Shown here: in pieces, positions 22,447-34,320 of the stretch
Layout of the letters: each line of letters opens with the position of its first letter
Numbering within the stretch: the first letter of the stretch is position 1
Assembly (NCBI GenBank): GCA_963920635.1
Contig: OY987298.1
Coordinates: 116,364,035 to 116,428,034 of the forward strand
Direction of reading: 5' to 3'
DNA: 64,000 bases
Source of the DNA: Pseudeuparius sepicola
Taxonomy: Eukaryota > Arthropoda > Insecta > Coleoptera > Anthribidae
Made by a program: the position numbers and the translations under genes
Notes under the pieces: generated by a model
The model's database searches: none
Told to the model about the DNA's origin: nothing
What the model saw: only the letters and a program-made list of their open reading frames with translations

Positions 22447-24074
22447 GAACGACACAAATTGTATCTAATCACTGGCCACTTGTTCAAGTATACGACTTAG
22501 CCCCAGTAGTTTCAAGATATTTAGAAATAAAAAATCAAGTGTATAAACTTAATAATGACATTAAAAGTAAAATTGGACACTATGGTGACGAATACAATAA
22601 TTCATTTTCATATTTGTTTGCATTAGAAAAGCAGATCGATTTACAAATAAATCAAATAAATCCTATTCAAAATGTAACTAGACAGAAAAGAGGCTTACTT
22701 AATCCTTTGGGATCTCTCATTAAATGTATTACAGGAAATTTAGATCAAGAAGGTAGCCAAAAATATGACATGCAGATAAAAAACTTACAAGAAAATCAAA
22801 ACAAATTAAAGGGTGTTATCTTCAGTCAAATTACGTTATTAAAATCTACCATTAAGAAATTTGAGGAAACAGTGACAAACATAACTCACAACCAAAAACA
22901 AATAGAATTTAAAATTAATCAAATACGAGAAGCTCTCGAGAAATTCGCTCAAGCCCAACTAGATGACTTCAATTATTTTCAAATTCATATTTTGATTCAT
23001 CAACTTACTAATATATACCAAAATATCTACAATATATTTGATAGAATGGAAGTAGCAGTTTCTTTTGCAAAATTGAATACTTTACATAACTCAATCATAA
23101 ATCCTATAGACTTGTTATTAGAAATAAAAGAATCTGAAAAATATTTAAAGTTAGGCAAAGTACCTCTTTCACCAACTATTGATAATATTTTGAATTTCGA
23201 AAAACTTATTGAAATTAAAAGCTACTCAAAAGAGTTCAGTATCACATTTATTTTAGAAATACCCTTGGTTGAATCAGAGTTATACCAATATTACAAAATC
23301 CTACCATTACCAATCCCAAAAAATAATGAACCCGATTTTCACTTTTGCCTACCTTATAAACCATTCCTTGCACTTAACAATGAAAAGTATGTTTCCATGG
23401 ACAAAATCTGCAAGAAAATTGAAGAAACCAAGTACATTTGTGAAGAAGTTAGTCCTACGCATGTTGATGATGACGCTCCTTGCGAGGTGCAATTAATATC
23501 ATTCAAAAATTTAACGAACTGTTCTCCCTTCAAGACTACTATCCAAAAAGTTGAGATAGCCAAAGTTGTCAAAAATAAATGGCTAATAACTGTTCCGTCA
23601 AAGCGAATAGCTGTTAGTTCCTGTAAAAACTCAGTACCAAATAATACACCACTACAAGGAAGTTACTTAGTTGAACTGTTTTCCGATTGCACTTTAAAAT
23701 TAAATTCGATAATATTACAAAGCTATAAAACTAGCAAACTACCCTTTATAAAAGTATCTTTACCCTCTATAAACTTTTCGAGTAAAAACCTCACTAGCAT
23801 CCCGAAGAAGCTAGGTCTGCCAGAACTCAGCCTCAACAAAATCAACTTAGAAGAAACAAGAAGTATTCAAGACACCCTTGAAGAACAGAAGAAGATTTTA
23901 GAAGACATGTCGTCACCACTTGAAACAAAGAAAATTAACATTTTTACAATTTTTATTTTCATTATAATATTAATTGTTTTATTACTACTCTTGCTCAAAT
24001 TAATTAAAAAACATTTTCAAAAATTTTCTATTAACCCAAAACAAAAGGAAACCCGAGAAGAAATCATCATTTAA
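22367..24074 (+). CDS. env: Errantivirus envelope (F-type fusion protein), exon 2
   Basis: The frame is open from 22347 to the stop at 24074 and overlaps the end of pol. It has no suitable internal ATG, so expression needs splicing. The best acceptor is GTTACAG ending at 22366, in phase with the donor at 17669 (about 578 residues). Features: a furin-type RQKR site at 22680-22691 followed by a glycine-led fusion-peptide-like segment; a coiled-coil-prone helix after it; conserved cysteines in the middle; a transmembrane segment at ~23940-24000 rich in I and L; and a short basic cytoplasmic tail. This is the architecture of errantivirus Env, related to baculovirus F proteins, which mediate membrane fusion. 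The frame is intact. Confidence 0.88.
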
Positions 24075-24110
24075 CTTTTGGGAACCACATCCTAAAGAAT
24101 ATGCTTCCCA

Positions 24111-24123
24111 GTAGGGCCGGAGG
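24111..24123 (+). other. Polypurine-like tract
   Basis: GTAGGGCCGGAGG immediately precedes the right LTR and occupies the place of the plus-strand primer. It is interrupted by CC, so it is an imperfect tract. Confidence 0.55.
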
Positions 24124-24292
24124 AGTTACATGAACACATATGCCATGTTTCTGGAAAGAAGACGCTACATGCTGAGAAGACACTTTTAATATTATATATA
24201 CTAAAACATGTTCTATTACGACAGTCTCTCTTGTAACTTTTGCCAATAAACATCTTTTTAAAAACAAATTTGTTACGCTCGCCCACGTAACT
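24124..24292 (+). repeat. Errantivirus 3' LTR
   Basis: 169 bases, one mismatch to the 5' LTR. It is followed by the CACG target duplication at 24293-24296. Confidence 0.95.
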
Positions 24293-24296
24293 CACG

Positions 24297-26170
24297 TTTC
24301 AAGTATAGGAGTATAGGATAATTAGAAAACTACACAGATATAGGCTAACACATTAGAGAAAGGGACAGCGCGTGACGAAGCGTCCCTCGTATCTTAGCAA
24401 CCGCACGGCTCCAGCGGGTCCAGCGGTTTATATAGGCCGGCCACAGTTGCAAATGAGTGTGCATTTATGAGCATTGTGTGTGTTTAGTATCGCATCGAAG
24501 GTCACGGGCTGTCCCATTCCCTAATGTATCTTACTCTAAAGTCATACCGTGAATCTACATTTTGTCAGCGCGTTTGGCCATTAGCGGTGTTTTTCTATAA
24601 AGGCATGCGGATGCGATCTGTCACAGTATCGAATGGAACCAAGGTCGATGGAAGGCAGAAAAACGTGCAGTCCAAAGAGTTCGAGACACTTCGAATGCCG
24701 CGGTGATAGAGAAAAGTTATGAAAATGAAAGTATTGATGTACACTAAAAGGGGTAGGGTTAATAAAGAACGTTACTGTGTACAGTGTGTGTAAAGTTAGT
24801 CACTCAATTTACTCACCTTTCTAGAGTAATGGATATTACATACCTGGAACAAAAATTCTCTGTTAGTCAAAAGCTTTTCTTGGATTAGCGATAAATTTTT
24901 ATTAACTTAATTTACGCCCGTCCAGCTGGAATTGGCTTTTGACACTATTCGGCTAATAAAATGAAGATATACGGCCCCCCTCTAATGGTAATAAAAAGTT
25001 TATAGATAGTTAATCTTGTCGCACTACGCTTTTACTACATGAACTGGATACTGGTTCGTGTTTTTGTTGCACCCATGCGTGTAAAACGATTGCGATAATT
25101 TGTGTTTACAAATCGTTACAATTTTTTTTATTTAAAATACATTTTTAAGAAATATCAAAGGATGAGCCATTAGCCAAATTTTGTTTTTCTTGCCCTATAG
25201 ACATAGAACAAACACATAAGTGGTTGCACTTTTGTCCCACAATGGTCATAATATATCTAACCACAGCCCTCTCAAGAGATAGCTATACCTACATTTTTTT
25301 ATAAAATGTTGACATTTCTTTATCGATAATTAAGTTGTTACAATTAATTATTCTGAGGTTTGTAAAAATACCATAAGATTCATTCATTCATTTTGGAAGA
25401 AATTTCTAGAGAAATGACATTAAGTTTGTTACATATTATGTGATATTATATTAGATTTGATCCGCAGCATCGATTTTCCGGTTGATTGACTGATGAACAT
25501 AAGCAATAATTGTTTGCTATATAGCGGTGTAAAACGGTGCTGAAGATGGCGGTGAATTACGGATCTAGGACAGTTTTCGACAGACAATTTTTCGAAAGAC
25601 AGTTTTTCAAAAGGTCATTTTTCAAAGTACAGTTCTCCGCTTTTAATAAAGAACCCCAGGAAGGAGCAAATTCGGGCATAACGCTGGACCGGGATAGTCT
25701 CTGCGGGATGCCGTTTCCTTTTTTTTACAGTGGCGCGCACCTTTGAGTTGTTTCGACAAACTAATCCAGGGAGAAATCCTCATTTTTCGTGAAATCAATA
25801 CGTACAATATAGGCAAAACATTATAAGGCACGTTTATGTCTTTAAGTGTAGTAATTCTTGATAGTACAGCAATTATAATTTTAAATTTTCAATTGTGAAG
25901 CAGTAGCTATCTACACAACACAAATGCCTATGCCACTTTGGTGCATAGCCTCAAAAGTTAAGCAGTTAAGCATAATAACACAATACAGTGAAATTAAGAA
26001 ATTTTCGTTTATGTTAAGGACTGTTCTTGTCGAATGGAATAAATAAACTTCCATAATTTATATAGGATGGCTCGCCGAAAGTTGGTTTTCGAAGGCAGTA
26101 TGTCAACCCTCCATGTGGTTATTTGTATTCGTTTTGGGTTGATTTTCTAAAACATTACTTACTCAGACAA
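24297..26170. other. No gene seen; GC-richer promoter-like patch at 24.35-24.5 kb
   Basis: 24360-24520 is GC-rich, with a TTTATATAGG box at 24427-24436, but no downstream coding sequence is recognisable (a 60-codon frame at 24524 is unsupported). The rest is AT-rich with no feature I can support. Confidence 0.35.
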
Positions 26171-26173
26171 CAA

Positions 26174-26415
26174 AGATGTAAGATTGCGAGTGTAAATCAT
26201 ATACCTATAGCAACGTGTAAGAAAAAGTGATAATGGGCATAAGCATTCAAAGTTAACAAAAAACAAATAGTAACCGCATACACGTGTTTCATGCTATTTG
26301 GCAATCATCAGTACGGTATAATATCAACAAATCAAAAGGATTGGCATGATTTGGGAAGCAACAAATGAAGTCCAGGCAGGAGCCAACAGCACATTTGCAG
26401 CTTCAATCACCACAT
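26174..26415 (+). repeat. Dispersed repeat, copy A
   Basis: Contains AAGATTGCGAGTGTAAAT, then GAAAAAGTGATAATGG, then AGTAACCGCATACACGTGTT and GAAGTCCAGGCAGGAGCC. Copies B (26511-26740) and C (26741-26936, inverted) carry the same words in the same order. Confidence 0.85.
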
Positions 26416-26510
26416 CTCCTGGATTTGGGGCTGGTACTAACATCGCCACGGAGGCTGCTAAAGCGACCTGCGTGGAAATCTGCATAACCCAAGATACAAT
26501 GACAATAAAG

Positions 26511-26936
26511 ATGTAAGATTGCGAGTGTAAATGTATTATGTATTTACACAGAAAAAGTGATAATGGACATAAGCACTCAAAATTAACAAAAACAAAAACT
26601 AGTAACCGCATACACGTGTTTCATGCTATTTGGCAATCATCAGTATGGTGTAACATCAACAAATCAAAAGGATAGGCATGATTTGGGAAGCAACAAATGA
26701 AGTCCAGGCAGGAGCCAACAGCACATTTGCAGCTTCAGTCAGGCTCCTGTCTGGACTTCATTTGTTGCTTCCCAAATCATGCCTATCCTTTTGATTTGTT
26801 GATGTTACACCGTACTGATGATTGCCAAATAGCATGAAACACGTGTATGCGGTTACTAGTTTTTGTTTTTGTTAACTTTGAGTGCTTATGACCATTATCA
26901 CTTTTTCTATGTAATTACTTACACAGTTCCAAATTT
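26511..26936. repeat. Repeat copies B and C forming a long hairpin
   Basis: Copy B reads forward to about 26740, and copy C is its near-exact inverse: GTAACCGCATACACGTGTTT at ~26600 faces AAACACGTGTATGCGGTTAC at ~26838, and GAAGTCCAGGCAGGAGCC faces GGCTCCTGTCTGGACTTC. Arms exceed 150 bases with almost no loop. No coding. It may be the fused ends of a DNA transposon. Confidence 0.85.
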
Positions 26937-26949
26937 CTATATCAAACAA

Positions 26950-27500
26950 TGGTAACCTTCGACGATTTCGAATCATCCCAAATCATGTTTTCTCATGAAT
27001 CTAAAACCTCGGTAGCTTCCTCTGGAAATACATCGCTCAATGTACCAAAAAACTGCCGTATTTTTCTGTTGTACAATGGTTAAAAGCTTCATGCCATGTG
27101 CAAGCCTTCTGAATTTCTCTACAATTTGATTGACAAAAGTGGAAAAAACATTCTTCTAATTGCATAAGGGAACTTTTGATGTATGGCTTCTCTCAGTGCT
27201 ACCTCGAAATCTATTAGTATTGATTGCGGGCTTAGAGCGGGTGCTAAACCTTTAACGGCCGAAATGAACTTTGTGTAGGTGTCTGTGGTTTTGTCGGGCA
27301 AAAGAGCATATACAAGTGGTACAAGTATTCCTCGTTAATATATGTATGAATGGTGTAGAGTTGGTAAAAAAGTGCGGGTGCAGTTTTAAAAGTGCCATCC
27401 ATGTATGTGCTCTGCTCTTTCCAGAAGGTTGTCTTTGATGTACCTTTTGTTGGGGTTAAATAATACCAATATGCTTTTCAGTGGCTTTGTCTTTAACAAA
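26950..27500 (-). pseudogene. MULE transposase fragment
   Basis: Minus-strand frames, broken by shifts, read WKEQSTYMDGTFKTAPALFYQLYTIHTYIN, then PDKTTDTYTKFISAVKG and PQSILIDFEVALREAIHQKFP, then a cysteine/histidine block like GCFFHFCQ. This is the core of the MULE (Mutator-like) transposase domain, including the DGTF and IDFE acidic residues. At least three frameshifts and stops show it is dead. No TIR pair could be assigned. Confidence 0.75.
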
Positions 27501-27599
27501 TCGAATACTGTTTAGTAGTTTTTTTATATTTCTGACTATAAACAAACTCTAGAACCGCATCTTTGTAAAATAAGAGATATTAATAGCCTTTGCCAAGAG

Positions 27600-27956
27600 A
27601 AACACAACTAAATAAAATGCCATAGTAAATGTTAGCAAACATAGTTATGGAAGAAATTATTAGAACTGTAAAATGATGACGGTATACCGTTTGAAATTCA
27701 TTTTATATTTATTTACGTTGACGACACAATTTTATCAATACCAAAATCAGAAATAAATAACATCCTAGGATTTTTTAATTCGGTCCACGGATGGACTTAA
27801 ATATAGTTGTAAAAATTTGTATTCTAAATTTTTCGAAAAAAAAAAGGCATTATTGATAAAGAAGTCTGCTTGTTCTTCTAGAAATAATTTTCTATGTTGT
27901 TTGTAGCTCTGAAGAGGGTTTAAAATAAAAACCGAAACGTTAGCGTGAGGAAAAAG
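27600..27956 (+). pseudogene. Penelope-like element remnant (RT motif C and 3' tail)
   Basis: Across one frameshift the plus strand reads ANIVMEEIIRTVK, then DDGIPF, then YVDDTILSIPKSEINNILGFFNSVH at 27710-27800. The YVDD with the following IP-K-E-I---FNS-H pattern is typical of Penelope-like reverse transcriptases. About 100 bases downstream GCTCTGAAGAGGGTTTAAAA and GAAACGTT match the 3' region of such elements. A stop follows at ~27800; only the last RT blocks remain. Confidence 0.65.
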
Positions 27957-28385
27957 TCTTTTTATTATACTTCTTTGAAAACACCTTATTTTCATCTGTT
28001 TAGCAATAATGAAAGATGGGGTTTTTCGTGCTAGCGCACGGAAACAGCGCATGGAAAAACTTTCGTGCTCTGAATAAAAATACCGAATATATGGCTTTAA
28101 AATATAAATATACAGCAAAGTAAACTAAATTTAAGAAAATGCTCTCTGATATTTAACAAATATCTATTTTGTATTTTAATTCGTGTTTCAATATTTAGAT
28201 ACATTTCTGTAATATTTTTGACGTTTTATTCACCTTATCTGACAATAACTAATTTACAACAAAGCACCTTTGAAATAATTTGAGAGTAACCATGGAAAGG
28301 CATCATACATACCAAACACTATATTGTCTGCATTGTTTATTTTTTGTCAATTAAATTTATTATAATATGCCGATAAAATGTTTTT
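27957..28385. mobile_element. Non-autonomous inverted-repeat element, copy 2 (truncated)
   Basis: Matches 11554-11988 nearly base for base with small indels but stops before the right inverted end. It lies directly after the Penelope-like tail. Confidence 0.8.
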
Positions 28386-28673
28386 TCAACTCCTATGCTA
28401 GTAACACACCTATTAAGTGACTGTTTTGGTTATAAGTAAGTTCATTGTTACGAACACTGATACGTAATGACTGACACGTAATGACTGACGCGTAATAAAA
28501 AAATTACGTATCTGTTCTTAATTAAAACGCAATTATCACGGGTGCCTTGTTAGCGCGGCATCCGCGTCACCATAGCAACTAACCAACATACTAATTAAAT
28601 TGAAAAAATAGTCCATTTTCTTACAGTGGAGTGAATAGACAAATCAAAAATTGAAAATCTTTTGACTTTAAAG

Positions 28674-28852
28674 TCAAAACTCCACAAATAGTTTTTAATA
28701 AAATTAAAAACTGCAAAATCTTTACATGTTTCGAACCACTAGGAATTAATCTTCAGCAGTAAATTAAATGGTAAACAAAGCTAGAACGATAATGTATAAA
28801 AAAATATTAAAAAATATATATAAATATTTAAAAACTATTTGTGGAGTTTTGA
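28674..28852. mobile_element. 179-bp inverted-repeat element
   Basis: GTCAAAACTCCACAAATAGT at 28674 is matched inverted by the sequence ending GTGGAGTTTTGAC at 28852 over 25 bases. There is no coding. It separates truncated copy 2 from the hairpin block that follows. Confidence 0.7.
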
Positions 28853-28942
28853 CTTCCCGTGTTCGGCTGCGCCTCACACGAGAATTTGTCACGCGCGCAC
28901 GAAAAAATCTTTATTTCCAGACTCGTAATGAAATATACTATT
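28853..28942. repeat. Hairpin repeat, second copy
   Basis: Near-identical to 12059-12150, including ACTCGTAATGAAATATACTA. Only the right half of the outer hairpin is present. Confidence 0.7.
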
Positions 28943-29529
28943 TTGTTTGCGTGTTCTCCTAAAAAAAGCCGACAATATCACAAATTGAGTATTGTTGTTA
29001 AGCATTATAATCAACAAATTTGTTATTATTGCTTTTTTATATCCATTGAGATTACTAGGACATTATGCATTTTTGCATATTAAGGTATTAACCAAATTGC
29101 CCTAAAAAGAAATTCAGTATCTGTTGCCATTTGAAGGTTATTATAGGTATACTTGTTTTCTTCCTGGTTGTCAACAATTTTTTTGAATTTGAAGGTTATG
29201 TTAATATTTGGTTTATGTTAATAATTAGTTTATTGAGTTCAAATAGGTTTAAAATTACTGTATTATTTTTTAAAGGTAAAGATTTATAAATTTGCTTGCT
29301 AAAAGTTTAACTTACTTTGTTTGTAAATGACAAGTATATAAATATATCTATAGCTGTATTAAAGAAAATATATCTTTTATTTTGGTTAGAATCTCAGTTC
29401 TGATAATAACTTTGATTTATCATTATTTTTTTATATTTTCAATTTTTTATCGTATTACAAATTAGCACACGAAAAAGTGCAAAATTGAGTGATACAATTT
29501 AAAAATATGTCTTTTCTTCTCTTCTGTGT
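28943..29529. other. No gene seen
   Basis: AT-rich flank up to the LTR that begins TGTAACGAAG at 29530. Confidence 0.4.
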
Positions 29530-30046
29530 TGTAACGAAGTTACTAGTTTCCGGTTTTAATTTTTATTTTACACCCGCCTAATTCCTGGCCGCGCTATTTT
29601 TATGTTCACACCGATGACCTTTTTCTACATAGTAGGCCGACATTCGATCGATTTTAATTGCATTTAATTAAATCCTGGTTTTGATTATTTTCCGGCTTTC
29701 CGCCGCTTAATAATAAATTCTTATGTTACCATAAGGGTTGAAGGATACCGGATAGGGGTGGAACCGGGTTACTAACTCAAATTGCAGCTAGAATCGCCGT
29801 TCTTTTTGGAAAATATTTAGGACATCGCCGATCCAAGGAAGCCGCCGCTGAGGACGCGCCAGGGGTGGTTCATCCCTTAGGCGCTCCGCCCGGCCGTCAG
29901 CCGCCGCAGCGAGACCGATGTGGAGGGGATCGCTTGCGAATTCCCGTCGGTGACGCCGACCAATGGGCTGCCGCCGCACGCCGCTTGGTCACGTGGTTGC
30001 CGGCTATAAGACAGCCTGCCGCTGCTTCCACCGGGTCTTTTGCCCA

Positions 30047-31221
30047 AATAGCATGACGTTAATCAGAAACTCACCTCCAATTAAACTAACTAAACAAGAC
30101 AAGACAACCTTATACACAGACCTAGATGAATTAAAGGAGGTACTAAAACAACTAGGAAACAACAAAGCCCCCGGACCTGACACAATCTCCAACAGACTGT
30201 TCAAAAACTTACCTAATAAAGGACTAATACAACTCATTCACATTATCAACAACTGTTTAAACCTCCAATACTTCCCCTGTGCGTATAAGAAAGCAGTAAT
30301 CATGCCCATCCCAAAACCAGGAAAAGACAAAACCAGAGCGGCAAGCTATCGCCCGAGTAGTCTACTCAACACTGCAGGGAAAGTATTGGAGAAAATAATA
30401 GACCGAAGGTTAAAGGTGGAAATCGACAACAACAATCTGCTTCCCGAATCCCAATTCGGATTTAGAGCCGGCAGAAGGACAGAACTAGCTGTAGCCAAAC
30501 TAGCAACAGATATAGCCAAGGGATACAACACTAAAGAAAACACTCTCCTCCTGCAATTCGACATCGAAAAGGCGTTTGATCGCGTCTGGCATGCAGGTAT
30601 TGTACATAAATTAAACAATATGCCTCTACATAAAATATTCCTCAAAATAGTTGACAGTTTATTGCATAACAGGGCATTATCGGTTGCGTGTGGTAGTGGT
30701 AGGTCTGAGAAGCGGGAGATCCGAGCGGGAGTCCCGCAGGGAACTGTGCTCGCCCCCAGGCTTTTCACTCTATACGCGGCCGACGTCCCAATACCTAGAA
30801 ATCGTAATATTACCCTACTGATGTTCGCAGACGACACCGCGGTGTACGCGCGAGATTTTTCCATGGAAGAAGCTAGAAATAAACTAACCAGATACTTACC
30901 TCGCCTCTTAAAATACCAAAAACGATGGAAAATCAAAATCAATCCAGAAAAAAGCACAAAAGCAACGTACACCCAAAAAGTAACTAATGTCACAGTTTAC
31001 ACACCAATACGAATAAATGGGGAAGAAATCCCAATAACAAATCAGACCAAATACCTAGGAATCATACTAGACAGAAAGTTAATTTATGGCCAACAGATAG
31101 CAAGCATCCTTAAAAGAGCAAACGCAGCAGTGGCTAGATTATACCCCCTGATATGCCGAAACAGCAATTTAAGCACGGACAACAAATTAATATTATATAA
31201 AATGATTATTAGACCTATACT
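30047..31221 (+). pseudogene. LINE reverse transcriptase, first part
   Basis: Continuous frame of 391 codons: NNKAPGPDTISNRLFK and YRPSSLLNTAGK (RT blocks 1-2), LLQFDIEKAFDRVWH (motif A), RAGVPQGTVLAPRLF (motif B), FADDTAVYA (motif C, 30824-30847), then KYLGIILDRKL. The frame is free of stops up to the transposon insertion in RPIL. Joining to 34596 restores the frame exactly. It is 5'-truncated and has no start of its own. The RT is jockey-like, acting in target-primed reverse transcription in active elements. Confidence 0.9.
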
Positions 31222-31573
31222 CTCCCGTGCTTTATGAAAACCTAGTAACTCTAGTTACTAGGTTTTCATGTTGTATGCATAATTGGAATCCTTGTAAAAT
31301 GATCTACCTTGGAATAGTATTTTTGTTATCATAAGGCTTTATACAACCAGAAATACACATAGTTTCAAATCCTAGTAACTCCGTCCCAGTCTATTTAATC
31401 CTATGTGGAAATCAAGCAAGTCGAGTTACTATACTCTCTAATGGTTTCAAATAGATAAAAATATGATAAGGGTACAGCAAAACCTAGTAAGTCTTAGTTA
31501 CTAGGTTTTGTTGTTGTAGAATCTGATCCTTTCAAATAATTTCATTTAGTAACTCTTAGTTACTAGGTTTTGC
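31222..31573 (+). repeat. 5' TIR and subterminal palindromes
   Basis: 31234-31250 and 31253-31269 are perfect 17-base inverted arms (ATGAAAACCTAGTAACT) two bases apart. Similar palindromes follow at 31478-31510 and 31547-31573, with single half-sites at 31368-31383 and 31422-31431. Clustered, oriented half-sites at a transposon end suggest transposase-binding sites. Confidence 0.85.
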
Positions 31574-31699
31574 CATTGTAGAATTAAAACAGTTGTTTAA
31601 CATAACCTAAAACTTGTGCTAGTAAACTGACAGTCGCTGAAGAAAAATACCTGTGTAATTCAATTAGAGTGCATTAATTAAACAATTGAATTGAACAAA

Positions 31700-34069
31700 A
31701 TGAGCAGCCGAAGCCGGAGAATTGTTGCAATGGCTAAAAAAACGTAAGTATTGAAGTTTATTGTATAGCTTAAGTAATATCGCAACTATTCCAATATCTA
31801 AAGGTCCTCACTTGGAAAAAGCAAAAAATAAGCAAGTCTGCAATACTTATTTGTTTGCCCTCATCAAGAATAGTGTATTAATGGGTCTTTTTCCTATTTT
31901 TATTACTAGATATTTTTATTTCTGTGGGATTAATAATTATTGCTTGAGGTATCTTAGGGCATAGAGACGGTGAGAATGATTTTTTTCTTTTGTTGTAGGT
32001 ATTATGAGGAACCATCCTCTTTCGATGATACTAATTTGGCAAATAAAGAAAATCATTGTTTTGATGTTGGTTCTTCAGATGATTCCGATATGGATCCATC
32101 TTTTGATCCCATAAAATATGAAGCATCCACTAAAGGAATCCCAAATTACTTTAGTGAAAAAGATTTATGTCCTCAGCACAAGACAGTTATTTCCGACGAT
32201 TCTCTCGATACACCAAAGCTTAAGAGTAAAACTGCCATTAGCTTGGAAAATGAAGATCAGTCTGTAATCCAAGATATTATTAATTCTCTGCTAGATGAGG
32301 TAGAAAATGCTAACACAAAAAAGAGAAAATGTAAAGAAAAAGTAGAACCAAATAAGTGCAAGAAAATTATGCTTTCACCTTGCAAGCAAACTTGTCGCCA
32401 AAAATGCTCTCAACGTGTTACAAATCAAGTAAGAGAAAGAATTTTTAAGTATTATTCCGAATTGAATTTTTCACAACGTCAACTTTTTTTTGATGCAAAT
32501 ATCAAACAAAAAGCTGTAAAATGTCGCACTTCAACTGCCTCTGGACGTTTTTCAAGGAATTCTACGCTCGAATATTGCTTGCCACAAATTGGCATCGATG
32601 GAGATAAATTAAAAGTATGTAAATCGATGTTCATAAAAACATTAGGAATGAAAACTGATGGAGCTGTTACGTACCATGTGCAATCTAAAAGAAAAAATGA
32701 CGGAGAAACAAAACTAGATGATCATAGAGGTGTAAAATTAAGAAAGCAAAAAACGGAAAAGAAGGAGGCACTCGATACCCTGATTACAACCCACGTGGAA
32801 AAATTCAACCCAGTTGTTTCACACTATAAATTGTCCCATGCACCATATCGACGATATTTGCCATCAGATTTGTCCATAAAGCAGCTCTGGTCTGATTTTT
32901 CTAGTACGGTTCAAGTAGTTACTTCATATGAAAAATACAGAAAGACTTTTGACAGTATGAATATATCTTTCGCCACCACATCACAAGACGAATGTGGCAA
33001 ATGTGCAAAATTTAAGCAGCATCAAGAAGATCATCAAAGCTTGAGTATACAAGGATTTGAAAATCATGTTACTGCAGAAAATACACCCGCTGTACAAAGT
33101 GGTATTGAATGTGAAATGTGCAAAGATTTTAAGGTTCATCGTGAGAGATATATTAATTCCAGAAAGGAATACGGTGAGGATAAATCTAAAGAATGGCCTG
33201 ATCATATCAACATTTTTACTGTGGATATGCAAAAGGTATTAATATTACCGAAAATGTCTGAAAAGAATGCATTTTTTGTCTCAAGGCTGGTCGTATTTAA
33301 TGAAACCTTTGCACCTTTACATAAAGCAAAAAACCAGTGTGTGTTATGGCATGAGGCGATTAAAGGAAGAAATGCAGCTGATGTCACATCTTCATTCTTT
33401 CATGTTATTAGAAATTCAAACTCAAGTGTTACCGAATTTGTTTTCTGGTCAGACAACTGTTCTGCTCAGAACAAAAATTGGGTCCTATTTTCTACATTCG
33501 TATCCATCGTCAATCAAGAATGGGGACCAAATAAAATAACGATGAAATATTTCGAGCCGGGTCACTCTTTTATGAAGGCTGACTCGGTTCATGGACAAAT
33601 CGGAGCAGAATGGAAAAAAAGGAACCAAATCCTCGACATGAACGATTTACTAGATGTTATACATAAATCCTCTAATAAAAATATTGCAGTTCCTATGACA
33701 TGTGAAGATTTCATATTTTTTGAAGATGGTTGCAAGCAGCGGAAAAAGTCAGATACTGGAAATAATATTGTACCATTACTAGAAGATATAAGAGTTGCAG
33801 AATTCAGAAAAAATAATAAATGTTTATTTTACAAAGCATCTTACACTCAAGAAGATTTCTTAGAATCCCACTTCCTGAAAAAGAAGTATTCGCTTAACAT
33901 CCCTCCAAGAAATAAAATGAATAGAGGGATCAACCAGGATAAAAAAAATAAAATAGTAAATATTTTGTGTCCTTACATGCCAGCCCGAAAACGATTATTT
34001 TGGCAACAATTAGAAGTAAGCAATAATGCTGTTGATTTAGGCATGACAAGAGAACATGATATAATGTAA
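31700..34069 (+). CDS. Putative transposase of the 3.37-kb element (one intron)
   Basis: Exon 1 is 31700-31743 (ATG, 14 codons plus two bases). Donor GTAAGT is at 31744; acceptor TTGTTGTAG ends at 31998; exon 2 runs to the stop at 34069, 704 residues in all. Order: acidic, low-complexity N-terminus; a cysteine-rich block CKQTCRQKCSQ followed by a helical segment (YYSELNFSQRQLFF); a zinc-like pair of CxxC motifs (ECGKC, CEMC); then a core with VDMQKVLILPK (Asp 424), WSDNCSAQNKNW (Asp 500) and FMKADSVHGQI (Asp 543). These three aspartates are the likely catalytic triad of an RNase H-like transposase. Similar proteins occur in arthropod genomes as uncharacterised families. AATAAA is at 34127. 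The frame is intact. Confidence 0.8.
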
Positions 34070-34320
34070 CATATTTTTAATATTTTAATATTTTGTGCAA
34101 TAACCTTAATAATTGTAAGATAAAAAAATAAAAAAGTGTCTTAACATTAAGTTTTTTTTTTCTAATGATTTAAAATAGAAAAATCTTAACTCTGAATGAT
34201 CATTATCAATATTGAATGTGTTGTTAACACAAAAAAATAAGTTTGTGAATTATTATTATTGTATTTTATGCATAAAAAAGACGATAAAACAACAATTTGA
34301 AAATTAGTATAAACAAATTT

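Larger units (their letters stand above)
17222..24292 (+). mobile_element. Errantivirus (gypsy-type endogenous retrovirus), 7.07 kb
   Basis: Complete LTR-to-LTR element with gag, pol and env open frames in errantivirus order. The LTRs begin AGTTAC and end GTAACT, the family's hallmark termini. A 4-bp target duplication CACG lies at 17218-17221 and 24293-24296. A TGGCGCAGTCG primer site follows the left LTR and a G-rich tract precedes the right LTR. The LTRs differ at one base, so insertion is recent. Two oddities: no aspartic protease motif between gag and RT, and 169-bp LTRs, short for this group. An env gene makes cell-to-cell transfer possible in principle, but the missing protease argues against autonomous maturation. 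Confidence 0.95.

Noticed and set aside
26324..26611. 95-codon hydrophobic minus-strand frame
   Set aside because: It lies across the repeated copies A and B, and the repeat explains the sequence; no membrane-protein family is recognisable.
30346..30993. 215-codon minus-strand frame
   Set aside because: Antisense shadow of the LINE reverse transcriptase.
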